DNA of 40,298 nucleotides from Nocardioides cremeus (lineage in GTDB: Bacteria; Actinomycetota; Actinomycetes; Propionibacteriales; Nocardioidaceae), in NCBI RefSeq assembly GCF_030518195.1, contig NZ_JAULSC010000026.1, positions 1-40,298 on the forward strand, read 5' to 3'. Made by a program: the position numbers and the translations under genes. The notes under the pieces are model-generated. The model saw only the letters and a list, made by a program, of their open reading frames with translations. It made no database searches and had not been told where the DNA came from. Below, piece by piece: positions 1 to 12,047 of this stretch; the stretch's first letter is position 1, and the number at the start of each line of letters is the position of its first letter.

Positions 1-1
1 G

Positions 2-369
2 CCGCTGGCCCGCCCCGGCGTGGCGGTGGCGGCGACGCTGGTGCTCATCGACGCGGTCAAGGAGCTGCCGCTGGTGCTGATGCTGCGGCCCTTCGGCTTC
101 ACGACCCTGTCGGTGTGGGTCTACGAGCTGGCCTCCGAGAACTTCTGGGAGCGGGCCGCGCTGCCGGCGCTGCTCATCGTCGCCGTGGCCGTGGTCCCGG
201 TCGTGCTGACCTTCCGGGCCACCGGCACCCGCGCCGAGGCCGACCCGGGCGCCACCGGCACGGCCGCCCCGGCGGCGCTCTCGGGGTCGCTGCCCGCGGC
301 GCCCGGCCAGGTCAGCACCACGCTGACCCTCGACCGCGGCGGTGCCGAGGGGCCAGGCAGGATGGAGCC

Positions 370-373
<4 letters not shown>
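2..373 (+). CDS. ABC transporter permease, C-terminal part (iron-type importer)
   Basis: This is the C-terminal end of an inner-membrane permease; the 5' part lies outside the window and the frame is open from base 2. The visible segment has the ABC-permease cytoplasmic loop features (around DAVKELPLVLMLRPFGF, matching the EAA-type coupling region of FbpB-like Fe3+ permeases), then a last hydrophobic helix (LPALLIVAVAVVPVVL) and a polar Ala/Gly/Pro tail. It would form the membrane channel of an importer energised by the ATPase encoded next, whose ATG at 370 overlaps this gene's TGA (ATGA). The periplasmic binding protein is not in view. The Fe3+ assignment rests on the ATPase type and on iron-linked genes elsewhere in the window; thiamine, spermidine or sulfate are alternatives. 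Confidence 0.8.
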
Positions 374-1492
<1,119 letters not shown>

Positions 1493-1494
<2 letters not shown>

Positions 1495-1624
1495 CCCGGC
1501 CCGAACTTCACGCCGACCCGGCCCGAACTTCACGTCGAGCCGGCCCGAACTTCACGCCGAGCCGGCCCGAACCTCGCGTCGAGCCGGCCTGGATCTCACG
1601 TCGAGACGGCCCGAACCTCGCGTC
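1493..1624 (+). repeat. Left arm: six tandem 22-bp repeats
   Basis: Six contiguous 22-bp units start at 1493, 1515, 1537, 1559, 1581 and 1603. The typical unit begins GAGCCGGCCCGAAC and ends TTCACGTC or CTCGCGTC; the fifth is most diverged (GGCCTGGATCTCACG). There are no spacers between units. The first unit begins inside the TGA of the ABC ATPase. The array is mirrored by six inverted units at 1710-1841, with an 85-bp centre (1625-1709) in which I see no gene. Its place between convergent genes suggests a role in ending transcription in both directions, or protein binding every two helical turns; both are inference. Confidence 0.85.
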
Positions 1625-1709
1625 CGCGGGACCAGGCACGTCGGGGTTGCGGGCCGGTGCACCGCCGAGGCGGCTCCGCCACCGGGTGACCAGACCGCCG
1701 CAAGAGGTC

Positions 1710-1841
1710 GGCAGGAGGTTTGCGCCGGGTCAGGGCGAAGTTCAGGCCGGGTGGGCGGGAGATTCGCGCCGGGTCAGCGGGAAGTTCAGGCCGGGTGGGC
1801 GGGAGATTTGCGCCGGGTCAGCGGGAAGTTCGGGCCGGGTC
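1710..1841 (-). repeat. Right arm: six inverted 22-bp repeats
   Basis: Six contiguous 22-bp units start at 1710, 1732, 1754, 1776, 1798 and 1820. They alternate between a GAAGTTC type (AGCGGGAAGTTCAGGCCGG) and an AGATTTG type (GGCGGGAGATTTGCGCCGG), so the visible period is 44 bp. Read on the minus strand they resemble the left-arm unit (CCGGCC then GAACTTC). The last three units (from 1841 down to 1786) are translated as the C-terminal tail of the minus-strand adenylation protein, whose stop codon is supplied by the TTCAGG variant at 1786-1788. Confidence 0.85.
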
Positions 1842-4407
1842 GGCCGGGTCGGCGGGTGCCGCGGAGCAGGCGCTCGGCGCGGGTGGCGACCCGCCAGGCG
1901 AGGACGCCGACCACGAGGCTGAGCAGGGTGGCGAGGGCGGGGTAGTCGTCCTCGAGGTGCGGGTAGACCTGCCAGTGGGTCAGGTAGATGTAGAGCGACG
2001 CGCCGGCCAGGGTGGCGGCCAGGCGGGCCGCGGCGGCCGGGAGCCGGACCTGGCGCGACCAGGTCAGCACCAGCAGCCCGGCGACCACGACGGCGCTGCG
2101 GGCGTCGTCGGCGAAGAAGCCCGGCACGGTCAGCACCGCGAGCGCCGAGACCACGAGCCGGTGACCGGTGCTGCGGGCGCGGGCGACCGCCCAGCCCAGG
2201 GTGAGCAGCCAGGCCACGACCGGGGCGCGGTGGATGACGTCGCCGTCGGGCAGCGGCACCAGCTCGTAGCGGGTCAGCAGCGCCATCAGGGTCAGGGCGA
2301 CAGGGAACCAGAACGGCCAGCGCCGCTCGGTGCGGTCGAGCACCGGTACGGCGACCAGCGCGGCGACCCCGAGCACGAGCAGCACCAGGGCCTCGACGAA
2401 CCAGTGGTGCCAGGCGGGCTCGGTCCATCCCGGCGGGCCCAGGAAGCCGTTGACCAGCAGCGCGGTCTGCCAGGGGTAGGCGCCCAGCAGCAGCGCGGTG
2501 CCCCCGATCCACAGCACGGCCGGCACCACCACCCGCACCGCGCCGGCGACCAGCCGGCGCACCCGCTCGCGACGCCCGACGTCGCCGAGGGCGAAGCGCG
2601 CCAGGTTGAAGCCGGCGAGCGCGAGCAGCAGGTGCGCGCCGCCGAGCAGGGTGAGCAGGTTGGCGTGGGTGCCGACCACGGCCACGATCGCGACCGCGCG
2701 CAGCACCACGTTGGTCTCGACGGCCCGGCCGCGGCGGGTCCGCGCCACCGCACCGCCCTCGAGGTCGGCCACGGTGCGCAGGTGCCAGTCGGCCGGCAGG
2801 TGGCCCAGGGCCTCCTCGAGGCGCACCGAGGTCTCGACGTAGGTCAGGGAGTCGCCGCCGAGGCCGGCGAAGGTGTCGTCGTCACCGACCGGGCGGCCCA
2901 GCACCCCGCTGAGCACGTCGCGCACGGTCTCCGGCTGCGCCGGGGCCGGCGGCGCGGCGCCGGTCGGTGCGGGAGCGGCGAGCGCGGCCACCGAGCGGTG
3001 GTCGGGCTTGCCGTTGGTCAGGCGGGGCAGCTGCGCCACCGCGTGCACCTGCACCGCCGCGGCCGGCAGCCCGGTGGCGGCGGTGACCAGGCGGCATACG
3101 CGGGCGAGCAGGCGGGTGGCCCCGCCGTCGGCCCGGGGCTCGACGGCCACGACCAGCTGCTCGGTGGCGCCGTCGGTGGGCGGGGTGCTCGCGACCAGGG
3201 CACGCACGCCGTCGCCGACCAGCGCACGCTCGACGCGGTCGAGGTCGATGCGCAGGCCCATCACCTTGGCGATGCGCGAGAGGCGGCCCACCACCTCCCA
3301 CAGCCCGTCGTCGCCGCGGCGGGCCAGGTCGCCGGTGCGCAGGCGGTGCACGTCGCGGCCACGGCCCAGGTCGCCCGGGCCCTCGGCGTAGCCCAGCATC
3401 ACGTTGGGGCCCTCGTAGACCAGCTCGCCGGTGCCCTCCGGGGCCCCGGGGACCTCGGCCAGCTCGAACCGCCCGCCGGGCACGGGCACCCCGATCGCGG
3501 TGGGCCGCGCGGCGGCCAGGTCGGGCGGCAGGTAGGCCATCCGGGCGGTCGCCTCGGTCTGGCCGTACATCACGAAGAGGTCGAAGCCGCGGCGCTGGCC
3601 GAGCTCGGCGTAGGCCCGCACCCGCGCCGGCGACATCGCGCCCCCGGCCTGGGTGAGGTAGCGCAGGGTCGCCGGGGCGACCTCGTCGAGCCCGACCCGC
3701 TCGAGCAGCTCGAAGGTGTGCGGCACCCCGGCCAGCGAGGTGGCGCCGTGCTCGTGGGCCGCCGCCCAGAAGCACGGGTCGACGACCGAGGCCTCGCTGA
3801 GCAGCACGCCGGCGCCGCGCAGCAGGTGGGTGTGCAGCACCGAGAGCCCGTAGCAGTAGTGCAGCGGCAGGCTGAGCGCCGCCAGGTCGTCCTCGCGCAG
3901 CGGCAGGTAGGCCGCGATCGACTCGGCGTTGGCCTGCAGGTTCGCGGCGCTCAGGCGCACCAGGCGCGGCGAGCCGGTGCTTCCCGAGGTCGAGAGCAGG
4001 GCGGCGAGGTCGGGGTGCAGGTCGTGGGCGGTGCCGGGGCGCCGCTCGTCGAGGGCGTCGCCGCGCGCCACCACGTCGGGGTCGTACGCCGCCCGCGTCG
4101 CGGCCACCACGTCGGGCCGGGCCGCGTCGACGACGACCACCGGGTGCCCGCCCGCGAGCGCGGCCAGGTAGGTGGCGACCGAGTCGACGTCGGAGGCCAT
4201 CTCGAGCAGCACCAGGCGGCGGACCGGGCCGAGGCGCTCGGCGCGCTCGGCGACCAGCCCGGCCAGGTCGGCGTACGAGACCACCCGGCCGTCGTGCACC
4301 AGCGCGCGGCGCCCGCCCCAGCCCGCGAGGTCGCGCGCGAACCCGACACCCGGGGCGGGGGCCGTGGGCGTCCCGGAGCGGTGCGGGAGGTGGGGGGCGA
4401 TACTCAC
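1786..4407 (-). CDS. Adenylation domain / carrier protein / membrane acyltransferase fusion
   Basis: This protein of about 873 residues joins three modules. Residues 1-470 form an AMP-forming adenylation domain with A3 LLSTSGSTGSPRLV, A5 MYGQTEAT, A7 RLRTGDLARRG, A8 GRLSRIAKVMGLRIDLDRVE and A10 LTNGKPD. Residues 495-560 form a carrier domain with the phosphopantetheine site LGGDSL. From about 570 there are many hydrophobic helices resembling acyltransferase family 3, opening with VLRAVAIVAVVGTH. The expected chemistry is activation of a carboxylic or amino acid as an adenylate, thioester tethering on the carrier arm, and transfer across or at the membrane; substrate and acceptor are unknown. 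GTG 4407 was preferred over TTG 4425 because the TTG lies inside an iron box and a TACCAT hexamer sits 6 nt before the GTG. The last roughly 18 residues (PNFPLTRRKSPAHPA region) are encoded by the 22-bp array. The iron box suggests a link to siderophore or iron physiology. Confidence 0.82.
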   Translation of the reverse strand: MSIAPHLPHRSGTPTAPAPGVGFARDLAGWGGRRALVHDGRVVSYADLAGLVAERAERLGPVRRLVLLEMASDVDSVATYLAALAGGHPVVVVDAARPDVVAATRAAYDPDVVARGDALDERRPGTAHDLHPDLAALLSTSGSTGSPRLVRLSAANLQANAESIAAYLPLREDDLAALSLPLHYCYGLSVLHTHLLRGAGVLLSEASVVDPCFWAAAHEHGATSLAGVPHTFELLERVGLDEVAPATLRYLTQAGGAMSPARVRAYAELGQRRGFDLFVMYGQTEATARMAYLPPDLAAARPTAIGVPVPGGRFELAEVPGAPEGTGELVYEGPNVMLGYAEGPGDLGRGRDVHRLRTGDLARRGDDGLWEVVGRLSRIAKVMGLRIDLDRVERALVGDGVRALVASTPPTDGATEQLVVAVEPRADGGATRLLARVCRLVTAATGLPAAAVQVHAVAQLPRLTNGKPDHRSVAALAAPAPTGAAPPAPAQPETVRDVLSGVLGRPVGDDDTFAGLGGDSLTYVETSVRLEEALGHLPADWHLRTVADLEGGAVARTRRGRAVETNVVLRAVAIVAVVGTHANLLTLLGGAHLLLALAGFNLARFALGDVGRRERVRRLVAGAVRVVVPAVLWIGGTALLLGAYPWQTALLVNGFLGPPGWTEPAWHHWFVEALVLLVLGVAALVAVPVLDRTERRWPFWFPVALTLMALLTRYELVPLPDGDVIHRAPVVAWLLTLGWAVARARSTGHRLVVSALAVLTVPGFFADDARSAVVVAGLLVLTWSRQVRLPAAAARLAATLAGASLYIYLTHWQVYPHLEDDYPALATLLSLVVGVLAWRVATRAERLLRGTRRPGRPGPNFPLTRRKSPAHPA

Positions 4408-4417
4408 GACACGATGG

Positions 4418-4436
4418 TAAGGCAAGCCTCACCTAT
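4418..4436 (-). promoter_or_regulatory. IdeR/DtxR-type iron box
   Basis: The 19-mer TAAGGCAAGCCTCACCTAT matches about 16 of 19 positions of the degenerate IdeR/DtxR consensus (TWAGGTWAGSCTWACCTWA) and is palindromic. On the minus strand it ends at a TACCAT hexamer (4419-4414) that could be the -10 of a leaderless promoter, since the GTG at 4407 follows 6 nt later. Metal-loaded repressor here would block polymerase, so the fusion gene downstream is predicted to be expressed when iron is scarce. Confidence 0.75.
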
Positions 4437-4476
4437 GCACGAGTCGTCGTCCCAGCGGCCGGGACCCCGGGGAGCT

Positions 4477-6941
<2,465 letters not shown>

Positions 6942-6945
<4 letters not shown>

Positions 6946-7814
6946 GCGGGGTTCTCTTCCTGGGTGCGGCGGACGCGCTCGGCGGCCTTGGCTCGGGAGG
7001 TGCGGTTCTGCAGGATCAGCGCGCTGATCTCCTCGACGGACTTGGCCGAGGAGTCGACGACGGGCAGGCGGAAGGCCTCGAAGAGCTGCTTGGCGCGGCG
7101 CAGCTCCCACCGGCACTGCTCGGGCGAGGCGTAGCGCGAGCCGGGGCGGCGCTCGTTGCGCACCCGGCTGAGCCGGTCGACGTTGGTGGTGATGCCCCAG
7201 CACCGGTCGGCGTACGCCGCCACCGGGCCGGGCAGGTCGCTGCGCTCGAGGTCCTCGTCGACCAGGGGGTAGTTGGCCACGAAGAGCCCGTGCTGCAGGG
7301 CGAGGTACATGCTGGTGGGCGTCTTGCCGCAGCGCGAGGGCGCCAGCAGGATCACGTCGGCGCGGTCCATCGCGCGCAGGCTCTGCCCGTCGTCGTGCTC
7401 GATGGTGAACTCCACCGCGGCCATCCGGCTGTTGTAGCGCTGGATGTCGCCGACGCCGTGCAGCCGGGCGGCCTCGCGGCGCCCCGAGCGGCCCAGGATC
7501 GACTCGACGCGCTGCATGTGCATGCCGAAGAAGTCGATCAGCGGCGCCCGGGTGCGATTGAGCTCCTCGCGCACGCCGTCCTCGGCCGCGGTGGTGAAGA
7601 CCAGCGGGGTGACGGCGCCCTCCATCTGCTCGTCGAGCATCGCGACGACCTCGCGGGCGTGCTCGACGGTGGAGATGAAGGGGATGGTGGTGCGCTCGAA
7701 CTTGGCGTCGGGGAACTGGATGAGCAGCGCGTTGCCCATCGTCTCCGCGCTGATGCCGGTGGAGTCGGAGAGGAAGAAGACGGGCACCACCGGGTCGGAG
7801 TCGTCGTCCACCAT
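6942..7814 (-). CDS. ppsR: Pyruvate, water dikinase regulatory protein (PSRP, DUF299)
   Basis: This bifunctional regulator uses ADP to phosphorylate the Thr beside the catalytic His of PEP synthase, inactivating it, and removes the phosphate by phosphorolysis. The 290-residue sequence starts with the family signature VFFLSDSTGISAETMG, carries ISTVEHAREVV, and has the P-loop-like APSRCGKTPTSMYLA in the middle followed by LVANYPLVDED-like FVANYPLVDED. ATG 7814 is chosen because GAGGAGG lies just upstream and it begins immediately before the conserved N-terminus. It is the first gene of a two-gene operon with ppsA, joined by an ATGA overlap. It diverges from the glycosyltransferase operon at 7970, leaving about 155 bp for both promoters. 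Confidence 0.95.
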
Positions 7815-7969
7815 CCACCTCCTCGCCGGGGGACCGTGCCTGCGGGTGCCGGTCCTGTGCGGCACGGTAGCGCCTGGTCGTCCCGCCCGGGGACCGCCCC
7901 GCGATGTGGTCGTCGCCTGTCACCCGTAGGAGGGAGGATCGAACGGGCGGGGACGGGTAAAGAACGAGC

Positions 7970-9106
7970 GTGAGCATCTCCGTGGCCCCGACCTCCGCGC
8001 AGGCCGGCCCCCGACCCCTGACGATCGCCTCGGTGCCCAGCGGCCACGTCTACGTGCGCCACCTGGCGCCCGAGGGCCCCGTGCGCGACGCGCAGGCCCA
8101 TCGCCTGCCCGACCCGCCGCCCCGCGTCGCCGACCCCGAGCCGGGCCAGTGGTGGCCGCCGGTGATGCTGGACCCGGCGTGGGTCCGCGCCCACGACTTC
8201 GACCTGCTGCACCTGCACTTCGGCTTCGACGCGCTGCGTCCCGAGGACCTGGTCTCCTTCGCCGACGCCGTCCACGAGACCGGCCGCGGCCTGGTTCAGA
8301 CCCTGCACGACCTGCGCAACCCCCACCACGCCGACCGCCGCCTGCACGACGAGCAGCTCGACGCGCTGGTGCCGCGCGCCGACGCGCTGCTGACGCTGAC
8401 CCCCGGCGCGGCCGAGGAGATCCGTCGCCGGTGGGACCGCGAGGCCACCGTGGTGCCCCACCCCCACGTCGTCGACCTGCGCACGATGGCGGTGGCGGCC
8501 GACTGCCGTGCGCGGCGGCGTACCGGCGCCTTCCGGGTGGGGCTGCACGTCAAGAGCCTGCGCGCCTCGATGGCGCCGATGCGGCTGCTGCCCACGCTCG
8601 CCGAGACCGTGGCCGACCTGCCCGACGCGGTGCTGCAGGTCAACGCGCACCGCGACGTGATGGAGGGCGGCGCCCGCGAGGACGCCGAGCTGCGCGGCTG
8701 GCTGCGCCGCGCGGCCGAGGCCGGCCGGGTCGACCTGCGGGTCCACGACTTCCTGCCCGACCCGGAGCTGTGGGCCTACCTGGGCTCGCTCGACCTGTCG
8801 GTGCTGCCCTACCGCTTCGGCACCCACTCGGGCTGGCTGGAGGCCTGCCGCGACCTGGGCACCACCGTGCTCGCGCCCACCTGCGGCTACTTCGCCGAGC
8901 AGGGTCCGGTGCTGACCTACGAGCACGACGAGGACCACGTCGACCTCGACTCGCTGGCCGCGGCGGTGCGCCGCGCCCACGCCGAGCGGCCGCGCTGGGG
9001 CGCCGGCATCGACGAGCGCCGCTCCCAGCGGCGCGAGGTGGCGCGGGTGCACGAGCGGGTCTACGCCGACGTGGCGCGCTCGGTCGGCCGGACGGTGGCC
9101 GGGTGA
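7970..9106 (+). CDS. Glycosyltransferase, GT-B fold (first of four)
   Basis: This 378-residue protein resembles GT-B glycosyltransferases of the GT4 type: an N-terminal half with LLHLHFGFDAL and LVQTLHDLRNPH, a linker, and a C-terminal half with RVGLHVKSLR, LDLSVLPYRFGTHSGWLEACRDLG and APTCGYF, which corresponds to the sugar-nucleotide binding region. Donor and acceptor cannot be read from the sequence. The GTG start at 7970 is followed by a short polar leader; AAAGAACGAG upstream is only a weak ribosome site. It opens a four-gene operon; its TGA overlaps the next GTG (GTGA at 9103). No signal peptide or membrane helix is visible, so it is probably cytoplasmic. Confidence 0.82.
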   Translation: MSISVAPTSAQAGPRPLTIASVPSGHVYVRHLAPEGPVRDAQAHRLPDPPPRVADPEPGQWWPPVMLDPAWVRAHDFDLLHLHFGFDALRPEDLVSFADAVHETGRGLVQTLHDLRNPHHADRRLHDEQLDALVPRADALLTLTPGAAEEIRRRWDREATVVPHPHVVDLRTMAVAADCRARRRTGAFRVGLHVKSLRASMAPMRLLPTLAETVADLPDAVLQVNAHRDVMEGGAREDAELRGWLRRAAEAGRVDLRVHDFLPDPELWAYLGSLDLSVLPYRFGTHSGWLEACRDLGTTVLAPTCGYFAEQGPVLTYEHDEDHVDLDSLAAAVRRAHAERPRWGAGIDERRSQRREVARVHERVYADVARSVGRTVAG

Positions 9107-10194
9107 GCCCGCTGACCGCCCGGCCGCTGCGCGTGTGCCTGGTGGCCTCCTCGCAGCACCCGATCCGCGAGCCGTTCGCGGGCGGCCTGGAGTCGCAGAC
9201 GCACTACCTGGCCCGCGAGCTGCGCCGCCGCGGGCACCAGGTCTCGCTGTACGCCGCTCCCGGCTCCGACCCCGCGCTGCAGGCGCGCGAGCTGACCCTC
9301 GACCGGTTCCGGCCCAGCGCCGCGGCCAGCGCCGACGTCAACGCTCCCCCGGCCCGGTGGATGACCGAGCACCACGCTTACCTCTCCCTGATGCTCGACC
9401 TGGCCGGCGCGGGTGGCGACGAGGTCGACGTGGTGCACAACAACTCCCTGCACCACCTGCCGGTGGCGATGGCGCGCACGCTCGCGGTGCCGGTGGTGAC
9501 CACGCTGCACACCCCGCCGCTGCCGTGGCTGGAGTCGGCCTTCCACCTCAGCCCGGACACCCCGGCCGTCGCGGTCTCCGAGACCTGCCGGCGGATGTGG
9601 GCGCCCCGGGTGCGGGCCTCGGTGGTGCGCAACGGCGTCGACACCGAGCGCTGGCGTCCCGGCGCCGGTGGTGGCGCCGCGCTCTGGTCGGGACGGATGA
9701 CGCCCGAGAAGGCGCCGCACGACGCGATCCTGGCCTGCCGCCGGGCCGGGGTGCCGCTGCGGCTGGTCGGCCCGGTCAGCGACCCGGCGTACTACGACGC
9801 GATGGTGCGCCCGCTGCTGGGCGGCGACGTCGAGCACCTGGGCCACCTCTCCCACGTCGAGCTGGTCGAGGTGGTCGGCTCGGCGTCGGTCGCGCTGGTC
9901 ACCCCCCGCTGGGAGGAGCCCTACGGCCTGGTCGCGGCCGAGGCGATGGCCTGCGGCACGCCGGTGGCGGCCTACGACCGCGGCGCGGTCGCCGAGGTGG
10001 TCACCCCCGCCGCCGGCGTGGTGGTGCCCGCCGACGACGTCGACGCCCTGGCGGCCGCGCTGCCCCGCGCGGCGGCGCTGCCCCGCGACCGGGTGCGGGC
10101 CACGGCGGTGCGGGACTGCTCGCTGCAACGGATGGTCGACGAGTACGAGGCGCTCTACCTCTCCCTGGCGGCGACCCGGCGCCCCGCCGCATGA
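9103..10194 (+). CDS. Glycosyltransferase family 4 protein
   Basis: This is a 363-residue GT4 enzyme. The N-terminus has PFAGGLESQTHYLARELRRRGHQV, typical of the glycine-rich acceptor-side loop of GT4, then VVHNNSLHHLPVA and VVTTLHTPPLPW. The C-terminal half has ALWSGRMTPEKAPHDAI and the retaining-GT motif EPYGLVAAEAMACGTPVAAY with the two glutamates of EX7E. The ending RMVDEYEALYLSL is also usual for the family. It overlaps its neighbours by 4 bp on both sides (GTGA at 9103, ATGA at 10191), so translation is probably coupled. The glycan built by the operon is unknown. It is the most canonical of the four enzymes. Confidence 0.9.
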   Translation: MSPLTARPLRVCLVASSQHPIREPFAGGLESQTHYLARELRRRGHQVSLYAAPGSDPALQARELTLDRFRPSAAASADVNAPPARWMTEHHAYLSLMLDLAGAGGDEVDVVHNNSLHHLPVAMARTLAVPVVTTLHTPPLPWLESAFHLSPDTPAVAVSETCRRMWAPRVRASVVRNGVDTERWRPGAGGGAALWSGRMTPEKAPHDAILACRRAGVPLRLVGPVSDPAYYDAMVRPLLGGDVEHLGHLSHVELVEVVGSASVALVTPRWEEPYGLVAAEAMACGTPVAAYDRGAVAEVVTPAAGVVVPADDVDALAAALPRAAALPRDRVRATAVRDCSLQRMVDEYEALYLSLAATRRPAA

Positions 10195-11219
10195 GCGCGG
10201 GAGGCGTCGGCTGCTACGTGCACCACCACGGCAGCGGCCACCTGCACCGCGCGGGGGCGCTGGCCCGCGAGCTGGGCGGGCGGGGCGTCGCGGTGACCGG
10301 CCTGTCCTCGCTGCCCCGTCCGGACGACTGGGCCGGCGAGTGGGTCGACCTGCCCCGTGACGACACCGTCGGGCCCGGCCGGCCAGACCCCGGCACCGCC
10401 GACCCGCGGGCGGGTGGACGGTTGCACTGGGTGCCGCGGCACCACCCCGGCCTGCTGGAGCGGCACGCCACCGTCGCGGCCTGGCTGGCGCGCGCCCGCC
10501 CCGCCGCGGTCGTCGTCGACGTGTCGGTCGAGGTGGCCCTGCTGGTGCGGGTGCACGGCGTGCCGGTGGTCTCGGTGGTGCTGCCCGGGGTCCGCGACGA
10601 CGCGGCCCACCGGCTGGGCCACGACGTCTCCGACGAGCTCGTCGGGCTCTGGCCGGCCGAGGTGACCGCGACGCTGCTGGGGGTCGCTCCCGAGGTGGCG
10701 GGCCGGGTGCGCGCCCTGGGCGGGCTGTCCCGCTTCGAGGTCGAGGCGCCCCCCGCGCTGCGGCGCCCCGGCCCGCCCCGGGTGCTGGTGCTCGGCGGCC
10801 GCGGCGGCGACGCCTGGGCCGAGGCGGAGCTGGAGGCGGCGACGGCCTCGGCCGGCTCGTGGGACTGGCAGGTGCTGGGCGGCACCGGCGGCTCCTGGGT
10901 CGCCGACCCCCGTGAGGCGATCCGCGATGCCGACGTGGTGCTGACCCACGCGGGCCAGAACGCCCTCGCTGAGGTGGCCGCCCTGCGTCGCCCGGCCGTG
11001 GTGGTCCCGGCCGAGCGGCCCCACGACGAGCAGCGGTGCACCGGTCGGGTGCTCGCCGCGGGCCCGTGGCCCGCAGTGGTCGTGCCGTCGCTGGCCGACG
11101 CGCGCTGGCCCGACGTGCTCGAGGAGGCGGGGGCCCTCGACGGCTCGGCCTGGGCGGGCTGGGTCGACGGGCAGGCCGCGGCGCGTCTCGCCGACGTCGT
11201 GCAGCAGGTCGCCCGGTGA
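10191..11219 (+). CDS. MurG/GT28-like glycosyltransferase
   Basis: This 342-residue protein has the outline of GT28/MurG-type enzymes: a start with GCYVHHHGSGHLHRAGALAREL (GxGH loop), a central region with VVVDVSVEVALLVRVHGVPVV, then a C-terminal half with RVLVLGGRGGD and DVVLTHAGQNALAEVAALRRPAVVVPAERPHDEQ, the nucleotide-sugar binding motif of this class. No membrane helix is seen. ATG 10191 overlaps the previous stop (ATGA), and its own TGA overlaps the GTG of the next gene. It probably acts on the same glycan or glycolipid as the flanking enzymes; donor and acceptor are unknown. Confidence 0.82.
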   Translation: MSAGGVGCYVHHHGSGHLHRAGALARELGGRGVAVTGLSSLPRPDDWAGEWVDLPRDDTVGPGRPDPGTADPRAGGRLHWVPRHHPGLLERHATVAAWLARARPAAVVVDVSVEVALLVRVHGVPVVSVVLPGVRDDAAHRLGHDVSDELVGLWPAEVTATLLGVAPEVAGRVRALGGLSRFEVEAPPALRRPGPPRVLVLGGRGGDAWAEAELEAATASAGSWDWQVLGGTGGSWVADPREAIRDADVVLTHAGQNALAEVAALRRPAVVVPAERPHDEQRCTGRVLAAGPWPAVVVPSLADARWPDVLEEAGALDGSAWAGWVDGQAAARLADVVQQVAR

Positions 11220-12025
11220 GCACCGCCGTGGTCACGATCGCGCACGGGCGCCACGAGCACCTGGCGATCCAGCGCGCGTCGCTCGCGCTCGGCGACCGGC
11301 TGCCCGACCTGACCGTCGTGGTCGCCATGGACGACGACCCGCCCGTGCCCGACCTGCCCGGGATCGAGACGCGGGTGCTGCACCTGCCGGCCGACCCGCG
11401 GGGGCTCCCGCTGGCCCGGGCCCGCAACACCGGGGTGGCCGAGGCGGTGCGGCTGGGCGCCGAGGCGCTGGTGCTCCTCGACGTCGACCTGCTGGCCGGG
11501 CCCGGCCTGGTCGCGGCGTACGCCGACGTGGTGGCTCGCGATCCGGCCGGGCTGTGGTCGGGGCCGGTCACCTACCTGCCGCCGGCGCCGGCGGCAGGCT
11601 ACGACCTCGGGGCGCTGGAACGGCTCGACGACCCGCACCCGGCCCGGCCCGCACCCGCGCCGGGCGAGCTGGAGCACGACGCCTCCCCCGACCTGTTCTG
11701 GTCGCTGTCCTTCGCCACCTCGGCGGCGACCTGGGAGCGGATCGGCGGGTTCTGCGAGGACTACGTCGGCTACGGCGGAGAGGACACCGACTTCGCCCGG
11801 CTCGCGGTGGCCCGCGGCGTGCGGCTGGGCTGGGTGGGCTCGGCCCGCGGCTTCCACCAGCACCACCCGACGCAGGACCCGCCGCGCCAGCACGTCGACG
11901 ACGTGCTGCGCAACGGGGCACTCTTCCGCCGCCGGTGGGGCTGGTGGCCGATGACGGGCTGGCTGGAGGCCTTCGAGGCCGAGGGGCTGGTCGTCCGCGC
12001 GGGCGACGGGTGGGCGCGAGCCTGA
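11216..12025 (+). CDS. Glycosyltransferase family 2 protein with galactosyltransferase-like C-terminal motif
   Basis: This 269-residue GT-A enzyme begins STAVVTIAHGRHEHLAIQRAS and has the metal-binding DxD in ALVLLDVDLLAGPGL near residue 90, then SFATSAATWERIGGFCEDYVGYGGEDTDFARL. The last motif (G-GGEDxD) is characteristic of GT2/GT7-C galactosyl- or galactofuranosyl-type transferases. GTG 11216 overlaps the previous TGA. It closes the four-gene operon; 22 bp separate it from the convergent kinase gene. The presence of GT-A and GT-B enzymes together suggests successive sugars on one acceptor, but no polymerase, flippase or sugar-nucleotide synthesis gene is nearby. Confidence 0.85.
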   Translation: MSTAVVTIAHGRHEHLAIQRASLALGDRLPDLTVVVAMDDDPPVPDLPGIETRVLHLPADPRGLPLARARNTGVAEAVRLGAEALVLLDVDLLAGPGLVAAYADVVARDPAGLWSGPVTYLPPAPAAGYDLGALERLDDPHPARPAPAPGELEHDASPDLFWSLSFATSAATWERIGGFCEDYVGYGGEDTDFARLAVARGVRLGWVGSARGFHQHHPTQDPPRQHVDDVLRNGALFRRRWGWWPMTGWLEAFEAEGLVVRAGDGWARA

Positions 12026-12047
12026 GCCCGTCGGCCCAGCGGAGGGG

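Noticed and set aside
4408..4425. TTG start at 4425 for the fusion gene
   Set aside because: The TTG lies inside the iron box and has no ribosome site; GTG 4407 fits the promoter geometry.
4449..4465. Terminator hairpin after ppsA (GTCCC...GGGAC)
   Set aside because: The stem is only 5 bp and such short GC hairpins are frequent here by chance.
7970..12025. Prophage or genomic island
   Set aside because: Codon use matches the surroundings, and no integrase, tRNA target or direct-repeat ends are seen.
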